Source of the DNA: JAUNSR01 sp036655755
GTDB taxonomy: Bacteria; Bacteroidota; Bacteroidia; Bacteroidales; JAUNSR01
Assembly: GCA_036655755.1 (NCBI GenBank)
Contig: JAVVPN010000034.1
Span: 1-29,410, forward strand
Direction of reading: 5' to 3'
DNA length: 29,410 nucleotides
The notes beneath the pieces are model-generated. The model was not told where the DNA came from, searched no databases, and was given only the letters and a program-made list of their open reading frames with translations. Below are positions 9,590 through 17,948 of this stretch, piece after piece. Position 1 is the first letter of the stretch, and each line of letters opens with the position of its first letter. Both the position numbers and the translations under genes were made by a program.

Positions 9590-10687
9590 ATGCGCAAACT
9601 ATTTGCTTTAGCAGCTCTTGGAGCTTTGGCTGCATGTACTACTACTCCCGAGTATCATATATCGGGTACAGCTTCTGCTGATCTTAACGGACAGATGATT
9701 TATTTACAGACACTTAATTCCGATGCAGAATATAAATCGATTGACAGTACTACCGTAACGGATGGGAAATTCGAATTTAAAGGAATTGCACAAGATCCTC
9801 AGTTGGGTCTGATTGCATCCGGTATCCGCCAAATCCGCCCTGTTACCCTTATTCTTGAAAAAGGAAACATCATGGCCAAATTCGATCAGGAAAATTCAGT
9901 GTCAGGAACTCCGGGCAATGATTCTTTGCAAGCATTCAATTCGCACGTAATGGAAGAATCAAAGAAAATGCAGGCAATTGTAACAGAATACAGATCGAAG
10001 AAACAGGACAACTCTTTGACTGAAGAGGAAGAAAACCGCTTAATGACTCAATATGATGCTATCGAAGCAGCATTAAACAAATATGATAGCACATTTATTG
10101 TGGCGAACAACAATAGTCTGGCCGGGACTTATGTGCTGAGTCGTTCATTGACAATGATGTCTGCGCAGGAGGTAGAGGGATTCTTGGCAAATGCTACTCC
10201 GGCATTTAAAGCTACTCCTTTGATGAAGGTTATTAATGAGTTTCTTGCCGCAGCCAAACGCAGTGAAGTTGGCGCTCAATATACCAATCTGACAATGCCA
10301 AATCTTGCCGGAGATGAAATCTCCTTATCCGACTATATCGGAAAAGGCAAATACGTATTGGTTGATTTTTGGGCATCATGGTGCGGTCCATGCCGTCGTG
10401 AAATGCCGGTAGTCGTTGAAGCGTATAAGAAATATGCCGATAAAGGATTTGAAATCGTCGGTGTGTCATTTGATGATAACCACGAAGCATGGGAAAAAGG
10501 GGTAAAAGAATTAGGAATGACATGGCCTCAAATGTCCGACCTAAAAGGCTGGAAGTGTGAAGCATCTTCAGTTTATGGGATTCGTTCTATTCCTGCAACT
10601 CTGTTGTTTGATCCGCAAGGCAAGATTATCGCTAAAAATTTACGGGGGGAAGAGTTAGACGAAACTCTGGCTAAATACCTCAAATAA
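9590..10687 (+). CDS. TlpA-like thiol-disulfide lipoprotein with DUF4369 domain
   Basis: An exported thioredoxin-fold protein of the AhpC/TSA-TlpA type, common in Bacteroidetes and thought to reduce or exchange disulfides in the periplasm. The N-terminus is a lipoprotein signal (LAALGALAAC). Residues about 20-120 form a DUF4369-type beta domain (HISGTA...GQMIYLQ), then a charged helical linker, and from about 225 the thioredoxin domain with DFWASWCGPCRREMP; the redox cysteines are C265 and C268. The cis-proline segment IRSIPATLLFDPQGKI is present, so the enzyme looks intact. Length 365 is typical. The gene is monocistronic: own promoter, own terminator. The natural substrate cannot be told from sequence. 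Confidence 0.9.
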   Translation: MRKLFALAALGALAACTTTPEYHISGTASADLNGQMIYLQTLNSDAEYKSIDSTTVTDGKFEFKGIAQDPQLGLIASGIRQIRPVTLILEKGNIMAKFDQENSVSGTPGNDSLQAFNSHVMEESKKMQAIVTEYRSKKQDNSLTEEEENRLMTQYDAIEAALNKYDSTFIVANNNSLAGTYVLSRSLTMMSAQEVEGFLANATPAFKATPLMKVINEFLAAAKRSEVGAQYTNLTMPNLAGDEISLSDYIGKGKYVLVDFWASWCGPCRREMPVVVEAYKKYADKGFEIVGVSFDDNHEAWEKGVKELGMTWPQMSDLKGWKCEASSVYGIRSIPATLLFDPQGKIIAKNLRGEELDETLAKYLK

Positions 10688-10703
10688 ATAGAATTTACCT
10701 GAG

Positions 10704-10737
10704 TGGGGGTGTGGCTGACACATCCCCATTTTTTATT
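10704..10737 (+). terminator. Terminator of the TlpA-like gene
   Basis: TGGGGGTGT pairs with ACATCCCCA (one G-T wobble) around a 5-base loop GGCTG, followed by TTTTTT (10729-10734). It is a strong plus-strand intrinsic terminator. The T tract overlaps the stop codon region of the convergent CNNM gene (end 10733); no T run is present in the minus direction, so it serves mainly the plus strand. Confidence 0.85.
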
Positions 10738-12010
10738 TAATAACCTCTCTCTTCCGAACCAACACCTTGTCGATCCGAACACCATCTATATCAATAATCT
10801 CAAATTCATAATCCTCCCAGTATACCCGGTCGCCTTCATGCGGCATTCGTTCAAGCAGTTTCAATATTAATCCGCTCAATGTATTATAAGCATGATGCTC
10901 GTAAAGCTCTTCGCGATCAATATGACTCAGAAAATCATAAAACGAACACTGTCCCGCCACCACCATTGAGCCATCCTCCCGGTCGCGTATTTCAGGCTCC
11001 TCGTCTTCTTCACGCACACTCCCGATCAATACCTTTACAATGTCCTTCATCGTTACGATACCGCGTATCACTCCGAATTCATCAGTAATGATTCCGTATT
11101 TCACATGCTCGCGTTTGAGTTGTTCAAGCGCATTATACACACTTAATTTTTCAGGGAAGTATTGTATAGGCCGCAACTTGTCTTTCAGGCTGAACTCTGG
11201 GTTATCCAGTTGCCCGAATAAGTCTTTCAGATAAACCACACCCACCAGATGCTCCAGGTCATGATTTACCACCGGATATACGTTGTACATATTATCCATC
11301 ACCTTTTCCTTGATACGCTGATTCGGTTCGTTGAGGTCAAGCCATACCAATTCGCGTCGATGTGTCATGATTGATCCTACATTGCGGTCGCCCAAGTTGA
11401 AAACCCGTGATACGATATCCTCTTCCACCTCCTGTACCTCGCCCGTTTCAGTACCTTCACGTACAATAGCCTTAATCTCTTCTTCCGTGACCGATGATTT
11501 AGCCACAGTATCCAATCCAAACAGTTTTACGAACAACAGCGTGCTTTTGCTCAAAGTCCATACCAGCGGAATTGAAATCGCGGCCAATAGTTTCATCGGG
11601 CGGGCCACAAAGCAAGATATCCCTTCCGCAAAAGTCATTCCTATCCGCTTAGGCAACAATTCCCCCCATACCAGCGTGAAATAGGTTACGGTAATAACAA
11701 TGATCAGCTGTGCCACCTCGAACGAATCTTTTTCGGGCACTCCGATCTGTTGTAGCCATACTGCGAATCCGGGTGAAAGCTGTTGCCCTGAAAAGAGTCC
11801 GGTCAGAATTCCCACCAGGGTAATCCCGATCTGTATCGTCGATAAGAAATTGTCCATGTTCTCCGAAAGCCCTAACGCTTCTTTGGCACCTTTACTTCCA
11901 TGGCGTGCGTCGGTTTCCAGCCGACTCTTCCGGGCCGATACCACCGCAATTTCCGACATCGATAAGAATCCGTTGAGAAGAATTAATAAAAAAATCAGAA
12001 GTATGTCCAT
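10733..12010 (-). CDS. CNNM/CorC family membrane protein with CBS pair
   Basis: A 425-residue member of the HlyC/CorC ("hemolysin") family. Domains in order: DUF21/CNNM transmembrane domain with about four hydrophobic segments (roughly 1-190, starting MDILLIFLLILLNGFLSMSEIAVVSARK), an acidic linker, two CBS domains (about 205-330; SIMTHRRELVWLD, LVGVVYLKDL, YGIITDEFGVIRGIVTMKD) and the C-terminal CorC/HlyC transporter-associated domain (about 345-422). Family members are linked to magnesium or other divalent-cation export; the name hemolysin is historical. The ATG at 12010 starts directly at the first membrane segment. It is divergent from the MscS gene with 68 bases between starts, so the two may share a control region; I see no convincing promoter box there. 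Confidence 0.9.
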   Translation of the reverse strand: MDILLIFLLILLNGFLSMSEIAVVSARKSRLETDARHGSKGAKEALGLSENMDNFLSTIQIGITLVGILTGLFSGQQLSPGFAVWLQQIGVPEKDSFEVAQLIIVITVTYFTLVWGELLPKRIGMTFAEGISCFVARPMKLLAAISIPLVWTLSKSTLLFVKLFGLDTVAKSSVTEEEIKAIVREGTETGEVQEVEEDIVSRVFNLGDRNVGSIMTHRRELVWLDLNEPNQRIKEKVMDNMYNVYPVVNHDLEHLVGVVYLKDLFGQLDNPEFSLKDKLRPIQYFPEKLSVYNALEQLKREHVKYGIITDEFGVIRGIVTMKDIVKVLIGSVREEDEEPEIRDREDGSMVVAGQCSFYDFLSHIDREELYEHHAYNTLSGLILKLLERMPHEGDRVYWEDYEFEIIDIDGVRIDKVLVRKREVIK

Positions 12011-12078
12011 CTTGTAGGTTTTGACTTTTTAATTAAACAATCCTTTCGCTAAAATGGTTATCATTAAAAAAGAAAACA

Positions 12079-13404
12079 ATGTTTTTGGATGTAACTACAC
12101 CTACTTTTGCCGAAAAAGTTTTGCATATAGCAAGAACAGCGCTCTCCGATATCGGTATTTCTCCGGGGCGTACAGATTTGTGGGAACGTCTGCTTATTTT
12201 TGCAGCCATCCTGCTGATTGCCTTTTTAATTTATCTGCTATTTAATAAAGTCCTTATTCGGCTGGTGCATTCAATCGTAAATCATACATCCAAGAATTGG
12301 GATCGGATTCTTTATAAGAATAAGTTTTTCGGCCGCTTTTTCGGGCTTATTCCTCCCATTGTAGTGCTAATCCTATTGCCACTGGCATTTTCGAACGAAT
12401 ATGCCAAATTACTGTTATGGCTCGAAAAAGGGATATCGATTTATGTGACCATTATTTTTTCCCGGATTCTTATTTCGCTCTTACAAACGGCATTTGATTA
12501 TTATCTCTGGAAGGAAGATATTACGGCAAGCCCCTATAAAGGAGTGGTTGAAATGGGGCGCCTGGTGATCATTATCATGGCAAGCCTTACGATTATCGGA
12601 GTATTGATGAATTTCCGGATTACGCAGGTAATCACAACATTGAGTGCCTTTGCGGCAGTGCTGGTTTTGGTGTTTAAAGACACGTTGCTTGGTTTCATTG
12701 CGGGGATACAGCTGGCCGAAAATAAGATGATCCATATCGGCGACTGGATTGTCGTACCCAACACTCCTGCCAACGGTACGGTGGTCGATATTTCAATCCT
12801 GACCGTGTGCGTACAAAACTTTGACAACACCTATATCTATGTGCCCGCTTATACGCTTGTCACAAGCGCTTTCCAGAACTGGATCGGAATGTCGAAATCG
12901 GGAGTGCGCCGTATTAAAAAGGCAATCATACTTGATGTCCATACCATTTGCCGCACTACACCCGATATGTTGTCGAAAATATATGCCGATCCGCTTATTC
13001 AGCGTTATCTGACCAAAGAGGGAATATCCTCTTTCGAAGAGGATATAAAAACCGATCAGAAAGCGCTGCAAACAAATCTCGGCCTGTTCCGTATCTGGGT
13101 CACCCTTATGTTGCAGGAAGATGAAAAAGTAAGTAATGAGCCTTATCTGATAATACAAGATCTTCCATCAGACGGAGCCGGGCTTCCGTTGCAGTTGATT
13201 TTCTTCATCAATACCACCGACTGGAATCTGTATGAGAAAATTCAGTCGCGCATTTATGAGCAAATGATGAGTGTTTTGCCCGAATTCGGACTACGTCAGT
13301 TCCAGTTTAATCAATGGGTGGAAGCTCCCGAAAATCCGGTAAAGCAAAAAATTGACAGCGGCACGGCCAATCCTTCCCCCACTTCCAATCCGAAAACCAG
13401 CTGA
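12079..13404 (+). CDS. YbdG-like mechanosensitive channel (MscS family)
   Basis: An inner-membrane MscS-type channel that would open under tension to release solutes during osmotic downshock. Five hydrophobic segments can be seen (about 35-57, 75-95, 110-128, 155-180, 188-212), as in E. coli YbdG (MscM). The pore helix and start of the beta domain read FAAVLVLVFKDTLLGFIAGIQL then IHIGDWIVVP, the hallmark of the MscS superfamily; the KDT-LG variant is the YbdG form. The cytoplasmic region up to about 420 ends in a proline/serine-rich tail (PSPTSNPKTS). The length of 441 fits YbdG (about 415) and not small MscS. Its stop codon abuts the stop codon of convergent pabC with no spacer. Confidence 0.9.
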   Translation: MFLDVTTPTFAEKVLHIARTALSDIGISPGRTDLWERLLIFAAILLIAFLIYLLFNKVLIRLVHSIVNHTSKNWDRILYKNKFFGRFFGLIPPIVVLILLPLAFSNEYAKLLLWLEKGISIYVTIIFSRILISLLQTAFDYYLWKEDITASPYKGVVEMGRLVIIIMASLTIIGVLMNFRITQVITTLSAFAAVLVLVFKDTLLGFIAGIQLAENKMIHIGDWIVVPNTPANGTVVDISILTVCVQNFDNTYIYVPAYTLVTSAFQNWIGMSKSGVRRIKKAIILDVHTICRTTPDMLSKIYADPLIQRYLTKEGISSFEEDIKTDQKALQTNLGLFRIWVTLMLQEDEKVSNEPYLIIQDLPSDGAGLPLQLIFFINTTDWNLYEKIQSRIYEQMMSVLPEFGLRQFQFNQWVEAPENPVKQKIDSGTANPSPTSNPKTS

Positions 13405-14007
13405 TTATAACGAGCGGTAGATTTCATGGGTCGGCAACAGAATCGACCCGAATTCATTCATGGAATTAAACAGCATTACCAGCTGAAACTCATGCACCAT
13501 ACATGCAGGGATATCCCGCTCTATCAACATCCCCAAATCAAGCAGTTGCGCCCGTTTCGTCCCTTTCAATAAGGGTGTGGCGGGGGTAAACCAATGGTAC
13601 CCATCGAAAAAAGCCACGTTGCAGAAGGTTGTATCCGTTATCAATCCGTTGCGTACGATCAGTGCGTCCGAGCATCCCACCGCTTCCGCATGCAATTGGT
13701 TGAGTCTGTCGCGATCGGTCGATTTATAGTCATACCGAATCGTATCATCATGAATCAGCATCAAATTGCGGATTACCGGCGTGCTGTAGGGTAGGATTTC
13801 GATTTCCCCTATTTGTTCTCCATATTCTATACGGCATTTCCGAATACCGCTTTTCCCGGTAGTTGCCGAAGCTAATAGCGACGATAAGTTGGCAGGGCTT
13901 TCAATTCCGAAAAGTTCCCTGCGGGTAGTGTTCATTCGCGCTTCGTGATAAGACAGATTTTCTGCCTTACCATCACATATTTTGATGGTCTCTACAAATG
14001 GGAACAT
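13405..14007 (-). CDS. pabC: Aminotransferase class IV, probable aminodeoxychorismate lyase
   Basis: A short (200-residue) fold-type IV PLP enzyme. In this position it most likely converts 4-amino-4-deoxychorismate to p-aminobenzoate and pyruvate for folate synthesis. The probable PLP lysine is K95 in YDYKSTDRDRLNQL, and the cofactor-phosphate segment is seen in LITDTTFCNVAFF and LLKGTKRAQLLDLG. It is shorter than classical PabC (about 270), a form I recall as usual next to pabB in Bacteroidetes. The ATG at 14007 lies 35 bases inside the end of pabB, so the two are probably translationally coupled. A role in branched-chain or D-amino-acid transamination is less likely given this partner. Confidence 0.85.
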   Translation of the reverse strand: MFPFVETIKICDGKAENLSYHEARMNTTRRELFGIESPANLSSLLASATTGKSGIRKCRIEYGEQIGEIEILPYSTPVIRNLMLIHDDTIRYDYKSTDRDRLNQLHAEAVGCSDALIVRNGLITDTTFCNVAFFDGYHWFTPATPLLKGTKRAQLLDLGMLIERDIPACMVHEFQLVMLFNSMNEFGSILLPTHEIYRSL

Positions 14008-14998
14008 AAATTTTCTGAATTAATTCTTCATATTCACTTTGGCAATTGCTTTTCGCTGTTATGCCGCCGCCACTGCGAAAAAACAGATCCCCGTTTTTGC
14101 CCTGCTCGACAAACCGAATCAATACTCCGCTGTCGAGGTTGTTTCCGTCGAAGATACCTGCTATGCCGGTATAAAAGCCGCGTCCTGTTCCCTCTGCTTC
14201 CGCAATGATTTCGCAGGTTTTCTTTTTGGGTGCGCCGCAGATCGAGCCGGCCGGCAACATATCGTAAATTATGGTACCAAGTTTTTCGCGATAATCGCAT
14301 GGTAATTCACCACACACCTCGGAGCTTACCTGTAATAATTCGCCGGTATTTGTTTTCAATCGGTCGATATACCGGTAACGGGCTACATCTACCCGGCGCG
14401 CATGTATGCTCAGGTCGTTCCGAATCAGATCGACGATTGTGGCATGTTCGGCCTGCTCTTTCGGATCATTCAGAATCCGTGTTTCGGCATCCGGCACCGA
14501 AGCGGCTATCGTGCCTTTCATCGGATAAGAGGCAATACGGCCCTCTTTGATCTGTACGAATATTTCGGGCGAAAGCGAGCAAAACTCATCTTTTACCCAA
14601 AGTTTATATTTAGCCTGTGATGCACTGAAAATCTGTAATAGGGAGAGATTCGTACGCAGCGGGGTACGACCGGTAAGATTGGTGAGAAATGAATTCCCGC
14701 TTTTTAATCCGTTGATTACGATATCGAATCCTTTGCGGTATTGTTCGGGCGATACGGGATATTTTTCCCAGATTAGTGGAGTGGGGAATTGGATGGATAC
14801 GTTTTTAGAATCGGTCTGGCCGGTGGCAACGTTGGTGCGCCCGCTAAAGTCAAACAAGATATACTCCGCATCTACTTCTGCCAACGGGATAATCCTGTTT
14901 TGCTCCATCGCATAGTCAATGATGAAAAGAAAAGGTACCTGTTCTTTCCCCAGTCGGTTCATTATTTCAATCGCCTCTTTTTTTGTATAATTCTCCAT
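13973..14998 (-). CDS. pabB: Aminodeoxychorismate synthase component I
   Basis: A chorismate-binding enzyme that, with a glutamine amidotransferase (PabA), makes 4-amino-4-deoxychorismate, the first step to p-aminobenzoate. The 341 residues hold the chorismate-binding core without the long N-terminal region. The sequence PMKGT (K161) is the PabB version of the motif; anthranilate and isochorismate synthases have alanine at the lysine position, so this discriminates against TrpE and MenF. Other family blocks: VDLIRNDLSIHARRV, TGELLQVSSEVCGEL, LPAGSICGAPKKKTCEII, GFYTGIAGIF. It leads an operon with pabC. No pabA is in the window. A good -7 box lies 48 bases upstream. Confidence 0.92.
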   Translation of the reverse strand: MENYTKKEAIEIMNRLGKEQVPFLFIIDYAMEQNRIIPLAEVDAEYILFDFSGRTNVATGQTDSKNVSIQFPTPLIWEKYPVSPEQYRKGFDIVINGLKSGNSFLTNLTGRTPLRTNLSLLQIFSASQAKYKLWVKDEFCSLSPEIFVQIKEGRIASYPMKGTIAASVPDAETRILNDPKEQAEHATIVDLIRNDLSIHARRVDVARYRYIDRLKTNTGELLQVSSEVCGELPCDYREKLGTIIYDMLPAGSICGAPKKKTCEIIAEAEGTGRGFYTGIAGIFDGNNLDSGVLIRFVEQGKNGDLFFRSGGGITAKSNCQSEYEELIQKIYVPICRDHQNM

Positions 14999-15045
14999 CC
15001 ACGCAACTTATTCTTTCGGTCGGAAACCGGTTTTGGTCTGTTCCG

Positions 15046-15053
15046 CAAAGATA
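15046..15053 (-). promoter_or_regulatory. -7 box for the pabB-pabC operon
   Basis: On the minus strand TATCTTTG matches TAnnTTTG exactly. Transcription would begin near 15039, leaving a leader of about 41 bases before the ATG at 14998. No good -33 element (only a TTAC about 21 bases further upstream). Confidence 0.5.
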
Positions 15054-15143
15054 GAATGCTCTTTGCTGTTTTTTGTAATGAAACCTCCCGAATTATCAAA
15101 ATTTCAGATACTCTTTATTTTTTCCGCCCATCGCTCCGTCTCG

Positions 15144-15225
15144 TCACGGCCGGGGAGAGAATCAGCCACGGCCGTAAACAGAACTCCCCACGGCCGTGAA
15201 GATATAGTTTCACAGCCGTGGGGAG
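15144..15225. repeat. Cluster of four REP-like CACGGCCGTG elements
   Basis: Four related GC-rich units lie in the 261-base space between pabB and the TPM gene: TCACGGCCGGGGAGAGA (15144-15160), CCACGGCCGT (15166-15175), CTCCCCACGGCCGTGAA (15184-15200) and TTTCACAGCCGTGGGGAG (15208-15225). The core CACGGCCGTG is itself a palindrome. Units three and four are inverted copies (16 of 17 bases pair, 7-base loop) and would make a strong hairpin just past the stop of the TPM gene, possibly ending that transcript, though no T run follows at once. The other units are extra copies of the same word in alternating orientation, the pattern of a REP/BIME-like element. The rest of this spacer holds only the pabB promoter. 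Confidence 0.75.
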
Positions 15226-15259
15226 ATAATAAGAATATCTGATATTGACAATTAGTAGC

Positions 15260-16504
15260 TTACCAACCGATAGAGGCTCCTCCACCGCCGCTTCGGCCAC
15301 CACCGAAGCCTCCGCCACCGCCACCGAAGTTGCCTCCGCCGAATCCACGGCCACCGCCACCGCCAATGATGGCGCCTGCGGCAAGTATCGGAATCAGATA
15401 ACGCACTTTCTTCGTATTGTGGCAATGTTGGCAATAATAGGTTTTTTCGCCGGTGCCTTTCGCAAAGGTAGTAGGTTCTACCAGGATTTTATCGCTTTGC
15501 AGGCCATACGATTTTGCATGACAAACCGGACATCGGTTGTATTTGGTATATTGCTTCTCGTAAGGAAATATTTTTACTTTGTTACATTTGTCGCACAACC
15601 ATACATCATAATCGATCGAATTGATGCGTTCTTCCGTCTGTTCTGCCGCACTCAGATAGGCGTCCTCTTCGGCTTCGCTCAGTTTGTGCATCTTGCCTCC
15701 GCAATGGTCGCACTGCTGAGGTTTGTTGCGTAAGCGGTGTAGTTTTGTGCGCAACCACAGCGTGATGGGCAACATGGTGATCGGAAACAGAAAACAGAAA
15801 ATAAGGGTGAAATCCTTGTACGACGAGATTGCACGGTATTTTGAGTAGTCCTGATCGTCATATGCGCTTTTCAGGCTGCTCTGAATAGATCCGATAAAGA
15901 ATAATCCTACAAATAGCGATACAATCAGATACCAAAATAAAATGGTCTGCCAGTCTATCGGATTCTCTTTTTTTACAGGAGGTACCATCAGCTCCTTATT
16001 GGCTTCATCGGTGGTCATGTAGGTGATAAATGCACCCACTCCGTCAATCATTCCCTGATCATAATTCCCTTCCTTAAAGTATGGATACATGTATTTCATC
16101 ATCAGCCGTTTGTTGATGATATCCGGTAAAATGCCTTCGAGACCATAGCCCACTTCGGTAAGCGCCTGGCGTTGGTCTTTTACAAACAGCAGCAATAAGC
16201 CGTTGTCTTTTTCTTTGCGTCCGATGCCCCATTTCTCAAACAGTGCGGTAGCAAACGTACGCGGGTCGGCTTGCCCGATCGAATTGAGGGCTACCACTAC
16301 AAATTCAGAACTGTTGGTTTGCCGTAAGTGGTAAAGCATCGAATCGAGAGTGGCCACAGTGGGAGCCGACAGGATATGATCCGGGTTCGAAACAAATGCA
16401 CGTGCATCTTTCAGCTGTACGTTGGGCACCGTTTCAACAGTATAGGTCTGAGCAAAAATCAGATGACACAGGCTCAGCAGACAAACGATAAGAAATGATC
16501 TCAT
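15260..16504 (-). CDS. TPM-domain membrane protein with zinc ribbons and Gly-rich tail
   Basis: A 414-residue exported membrane protein of the TPM (YgcG/TLP18.3-Psb32) family. A cleavable signal peptide (about 1-18, ending IFAQ) is followed by the TPM domain (about 35-165; LFEKWGIGRKEKDNGLLLLFVKD, EVGYGLEGILPD). Hydrophobic stretches near 190-210 and 235-255 anchor it. Then come CxxC pairs (CDHCGGK, CDKCNK, CPVCH, CQHCH), which look like two zinc ribbons, a short hydrophobic segment, and a tail of nearly pure Gly (GGGG...GASIGW). The TPM domain without ribbons is common; its role is poorly defined, with some plant and bacterial members acting as phosphatases or in membrane-protein upkeep. The start lies 17 bases after dgt, so the two are probably co-transcribed. 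Confidence 0.85.
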   Translation of the reverse strand: MRSFLIVCLLSLCHLIFAQTYTVETVPNVQLKDARAFVSNPDHILSAPTVATLDSMLYHLRQTNSSEFVVVALNSIGQADPRTFATALFEKWGIGRKEKDNGLLLLFVKDQRQALTEVGYGLEGILPDIINKRLMMKYMYPYFKEGNYDQGMIDGVGAFITYMTTDEANKELMVPPVKKENPIDWQTILFWYLIVSLFVGLFFIGSIQSSLKSAYDDQDYSKYRAISSYKDFTLIFCFLFPITMLPITLWLRTKLHRLRNKPQQCDHCGGKMHKLSEAEEDAYLSAAEQTEERINSIDYDVWLCDKCNKVKIFPYEKQYTKYNRCPVCHAKSYGLQSDKILVEPTTFAKGTGEKTYYCQHCHNTKKVRYLIPILAAGAIIGGGGGRGFGGGNFGGGGGGFGGGRSGGGGASIGW

Positions 16505-16521
16505 AGAATACTATTTTTTGA

Positions 16522-17877
16522 TTAGAGCGAAGGAAGACTCATTCCATAAATCTTCCGGTAAAGGTCGAGCGCGTAAATATCGGTCATTCCCGAAATATAA
16601 TCGAGCACTGCCATGATGCGTTGATATTTGGTTGGCGCATCGGTTTCGTATTGTTTCGGAATGCGGTCGAGCAATAGCCGGGCGTATGATTTTTCCGGAT
16701 TTTCAACGGCAAACAGCAGTTTGTCGAGCAAAACCGAAATGATCTGGTGACCGGCCAATTCGATATCCACCACGTCCGATGAGCGATACAGTCGCTCCCA
16801 GGCTTTTCGAGTACATGCCTGATATGCCTTTGCCGGAATATCGGCGATGAAATCAATTAGCGGCCGGTCGAGTGTTCCTTTTAATATCTCCTCTTCCTTT
16901 TCAACAAATATGCGGGCACATTCGTTGACTAATTCGCCGATTACGCACGATCGCAGGTAACCGATCTGCTCATTGACATCGGTTACGATTTCGAGCGTCT
17001 TACCGATGCGTTGCTGCCGTTCTTCCGAAAAATAGCCCAGAAACAGTTCCATCGTTTCCGCCGTAGTAAGCAGCTTGAGTTTGTGAGCATCCTCGATGTC
17101 CATGATCTGATAACAGATATCGTCGGCTGCCTCTACCAGATATACCAGCGGATGGCGGCTATACCGTTGTCCATTGGCCGGATCGCGCAAAATACCCAGT
17201 TCCTCGGCAACGCGCGCGAACGACTCTGTTTCGGCGGTAAAGAATCCGAACTTCAGTTTCTTTCCGGCCTGAGTAGAAGGGTAGGGATATTTTACGATGG
17301 ATGCAAGCGTAGAGTAGGTTAGGGCGAAACCACCTTCGCGTCGCCCGTTAAACTGATGGGTCAGTAACCGGAATGCATTCGCATTCCCTTCGAAATGGGT
17401 GAGGTCTTCCCACTCCTGGCGAGCAAGATACTCTTTGGTCGATTGCCCTTTGCCTTCCGAAAAATAGGTGGCGATCGCCTTTTCTCCCGAATGTCCGAAC
17501 GGCGGATTGCCTAAATCATGGGCAAGACAAGCCGCGGCTACAATCGCCCCGATCTCATCGAGCTTATGCAACCAAGGTTCTTCTTTGTATTTTTCGCGCA
17601 ATATATTGGATACGTTGTTTCCCAGTGATCGCCCTACGCAGGCCACTTCGAGGCTGTGGGTAAGTCGGTTATGAACAAAGACACTTCCCGGAAGGGGGAA
17701 TACCTGTGTTTTGTTTTGTAGGCGTCTGAAAGGGGAGGAGAAGATGAGGCGGTCATAATCGCGCTGAAAATCAGTGCGAGCATGCTGTCGGTTATCGTGA
17801 TATTGCTCCTGCCCGAACCTTTTGGCAGACAGGAGCTTATCCCAATGCATGTGAATATTGCTGTCGGATTGATTCAT
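16522..17877 (-). CDS. dgt: Deoxyguanosinetriphosphate triphosphohydrolase
   Basis: An HD-domain enzyme that splits dGTP (or other dNTPs) into the deoxynucleoside and triphosphate, helping to balance DNA precursors. The metal site is visible: H74 in HSLEVACVGRSLG and H120-D121 in CLAHDLGNPPFGHSGEKA, with a further conserved block LVYLVEAADDICYQIMDIEDA. The 451-residue length fits bacterial dNTPases of this family. The start may be the ATG at 17877 or the internal Met10 (MHWDKLLSAKRFGQEQYH), where similarity to relatives seems to begin. An exact -7 box lies 27 bases upstream. The TPM gene follows after 17 bases. Note that dut (dUTPase) lies 2.1 kb away in the opposite direction. Confidence 0.93.
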   Translation of the reverse strand: MNQSDSNIHMHWDKLLSAKRFGQEQYHDNRQHARTDFQRDYDRLIFSSPFRRLQNKTQVFPLPGSVFVHNRLTHSLEVACVGRSLGNNVSNILREKYKEEPWLHKLDEIGAIVAAACLAHDLGNPPFGHSGEKAIATYFSEGKGQSTKEYLARQEWEDLTHFEGNANAFRLLTHQFNGRREGGFALTYSTLASIVKYPYPSTQAGKKLKFGFFTAETESFARVAEELGILRDPANGQRYSRHPLVYLVEAADDICYQIMDIEDAHKLKLLTTAETMELFLGYFSEERQQRIGKTLEIVTDVNEQIGYLRSCVIGELVNECARIFVEKEEEILKGTLDRPLIDFIADIPAKAYQACTRKAWERLYRSSDVVDIELAGHQIISVLLDKLLFAVENPEKSYARLLLDRIPKQYETDAPTKYQRIMAVLDYISGMTDIYALDLYRKIYGMSLPSL

Positions 17878-17903
17878 GTTGTTGATCTCATGATTAATGA
17901 TAA

Positions 17904-17911
17904 CAAAAATA
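17904..17911 (-). promoter_or_regulatory. -7 box for dgt
   Basis: On the minus strand TATTTTTG matches TAnnTTTG exactly, with an expected start of transcription near 17897 and a leader of about 20 bases. It suggests dgt-TPM is transcribed apart from the GH110 gene, although read-through from the latter (71 bases upstream, no clear terminator) remains possible. Confidence 0.5.
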
Positions 17912-17948
17912 AGTGAAATCTATCTGTTTCCGACAGCTTTGAGGCGAT

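Noticed and set aside
14034..15199. Several overlapping open frames on both strands around pabB
   Set aside because: They lie antisense or out of frame to a fully conserved pabB and show no domain of their own.
15270..15370. Tandem GCC-rich triplet pattern as a CRISPR or minisatellite array
   Set aside because: It is in-frame coding sequence for the glycine tail of the TPM protein, with no spacers or constant repeat unit.
15245..15733. Plus-strand open frame rich in Ala, Thr and Ser opposite the TPM gene
   Set aside because: It is the mirror of the Gly-rich codon run of the TPM gene; no start context or known domain.
17915..17945. Small hairpin between the GH110 gene and dgt as a terminator
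   Set aside because: The stem is only four bases (CTGT/ACAG) and no T run follows.
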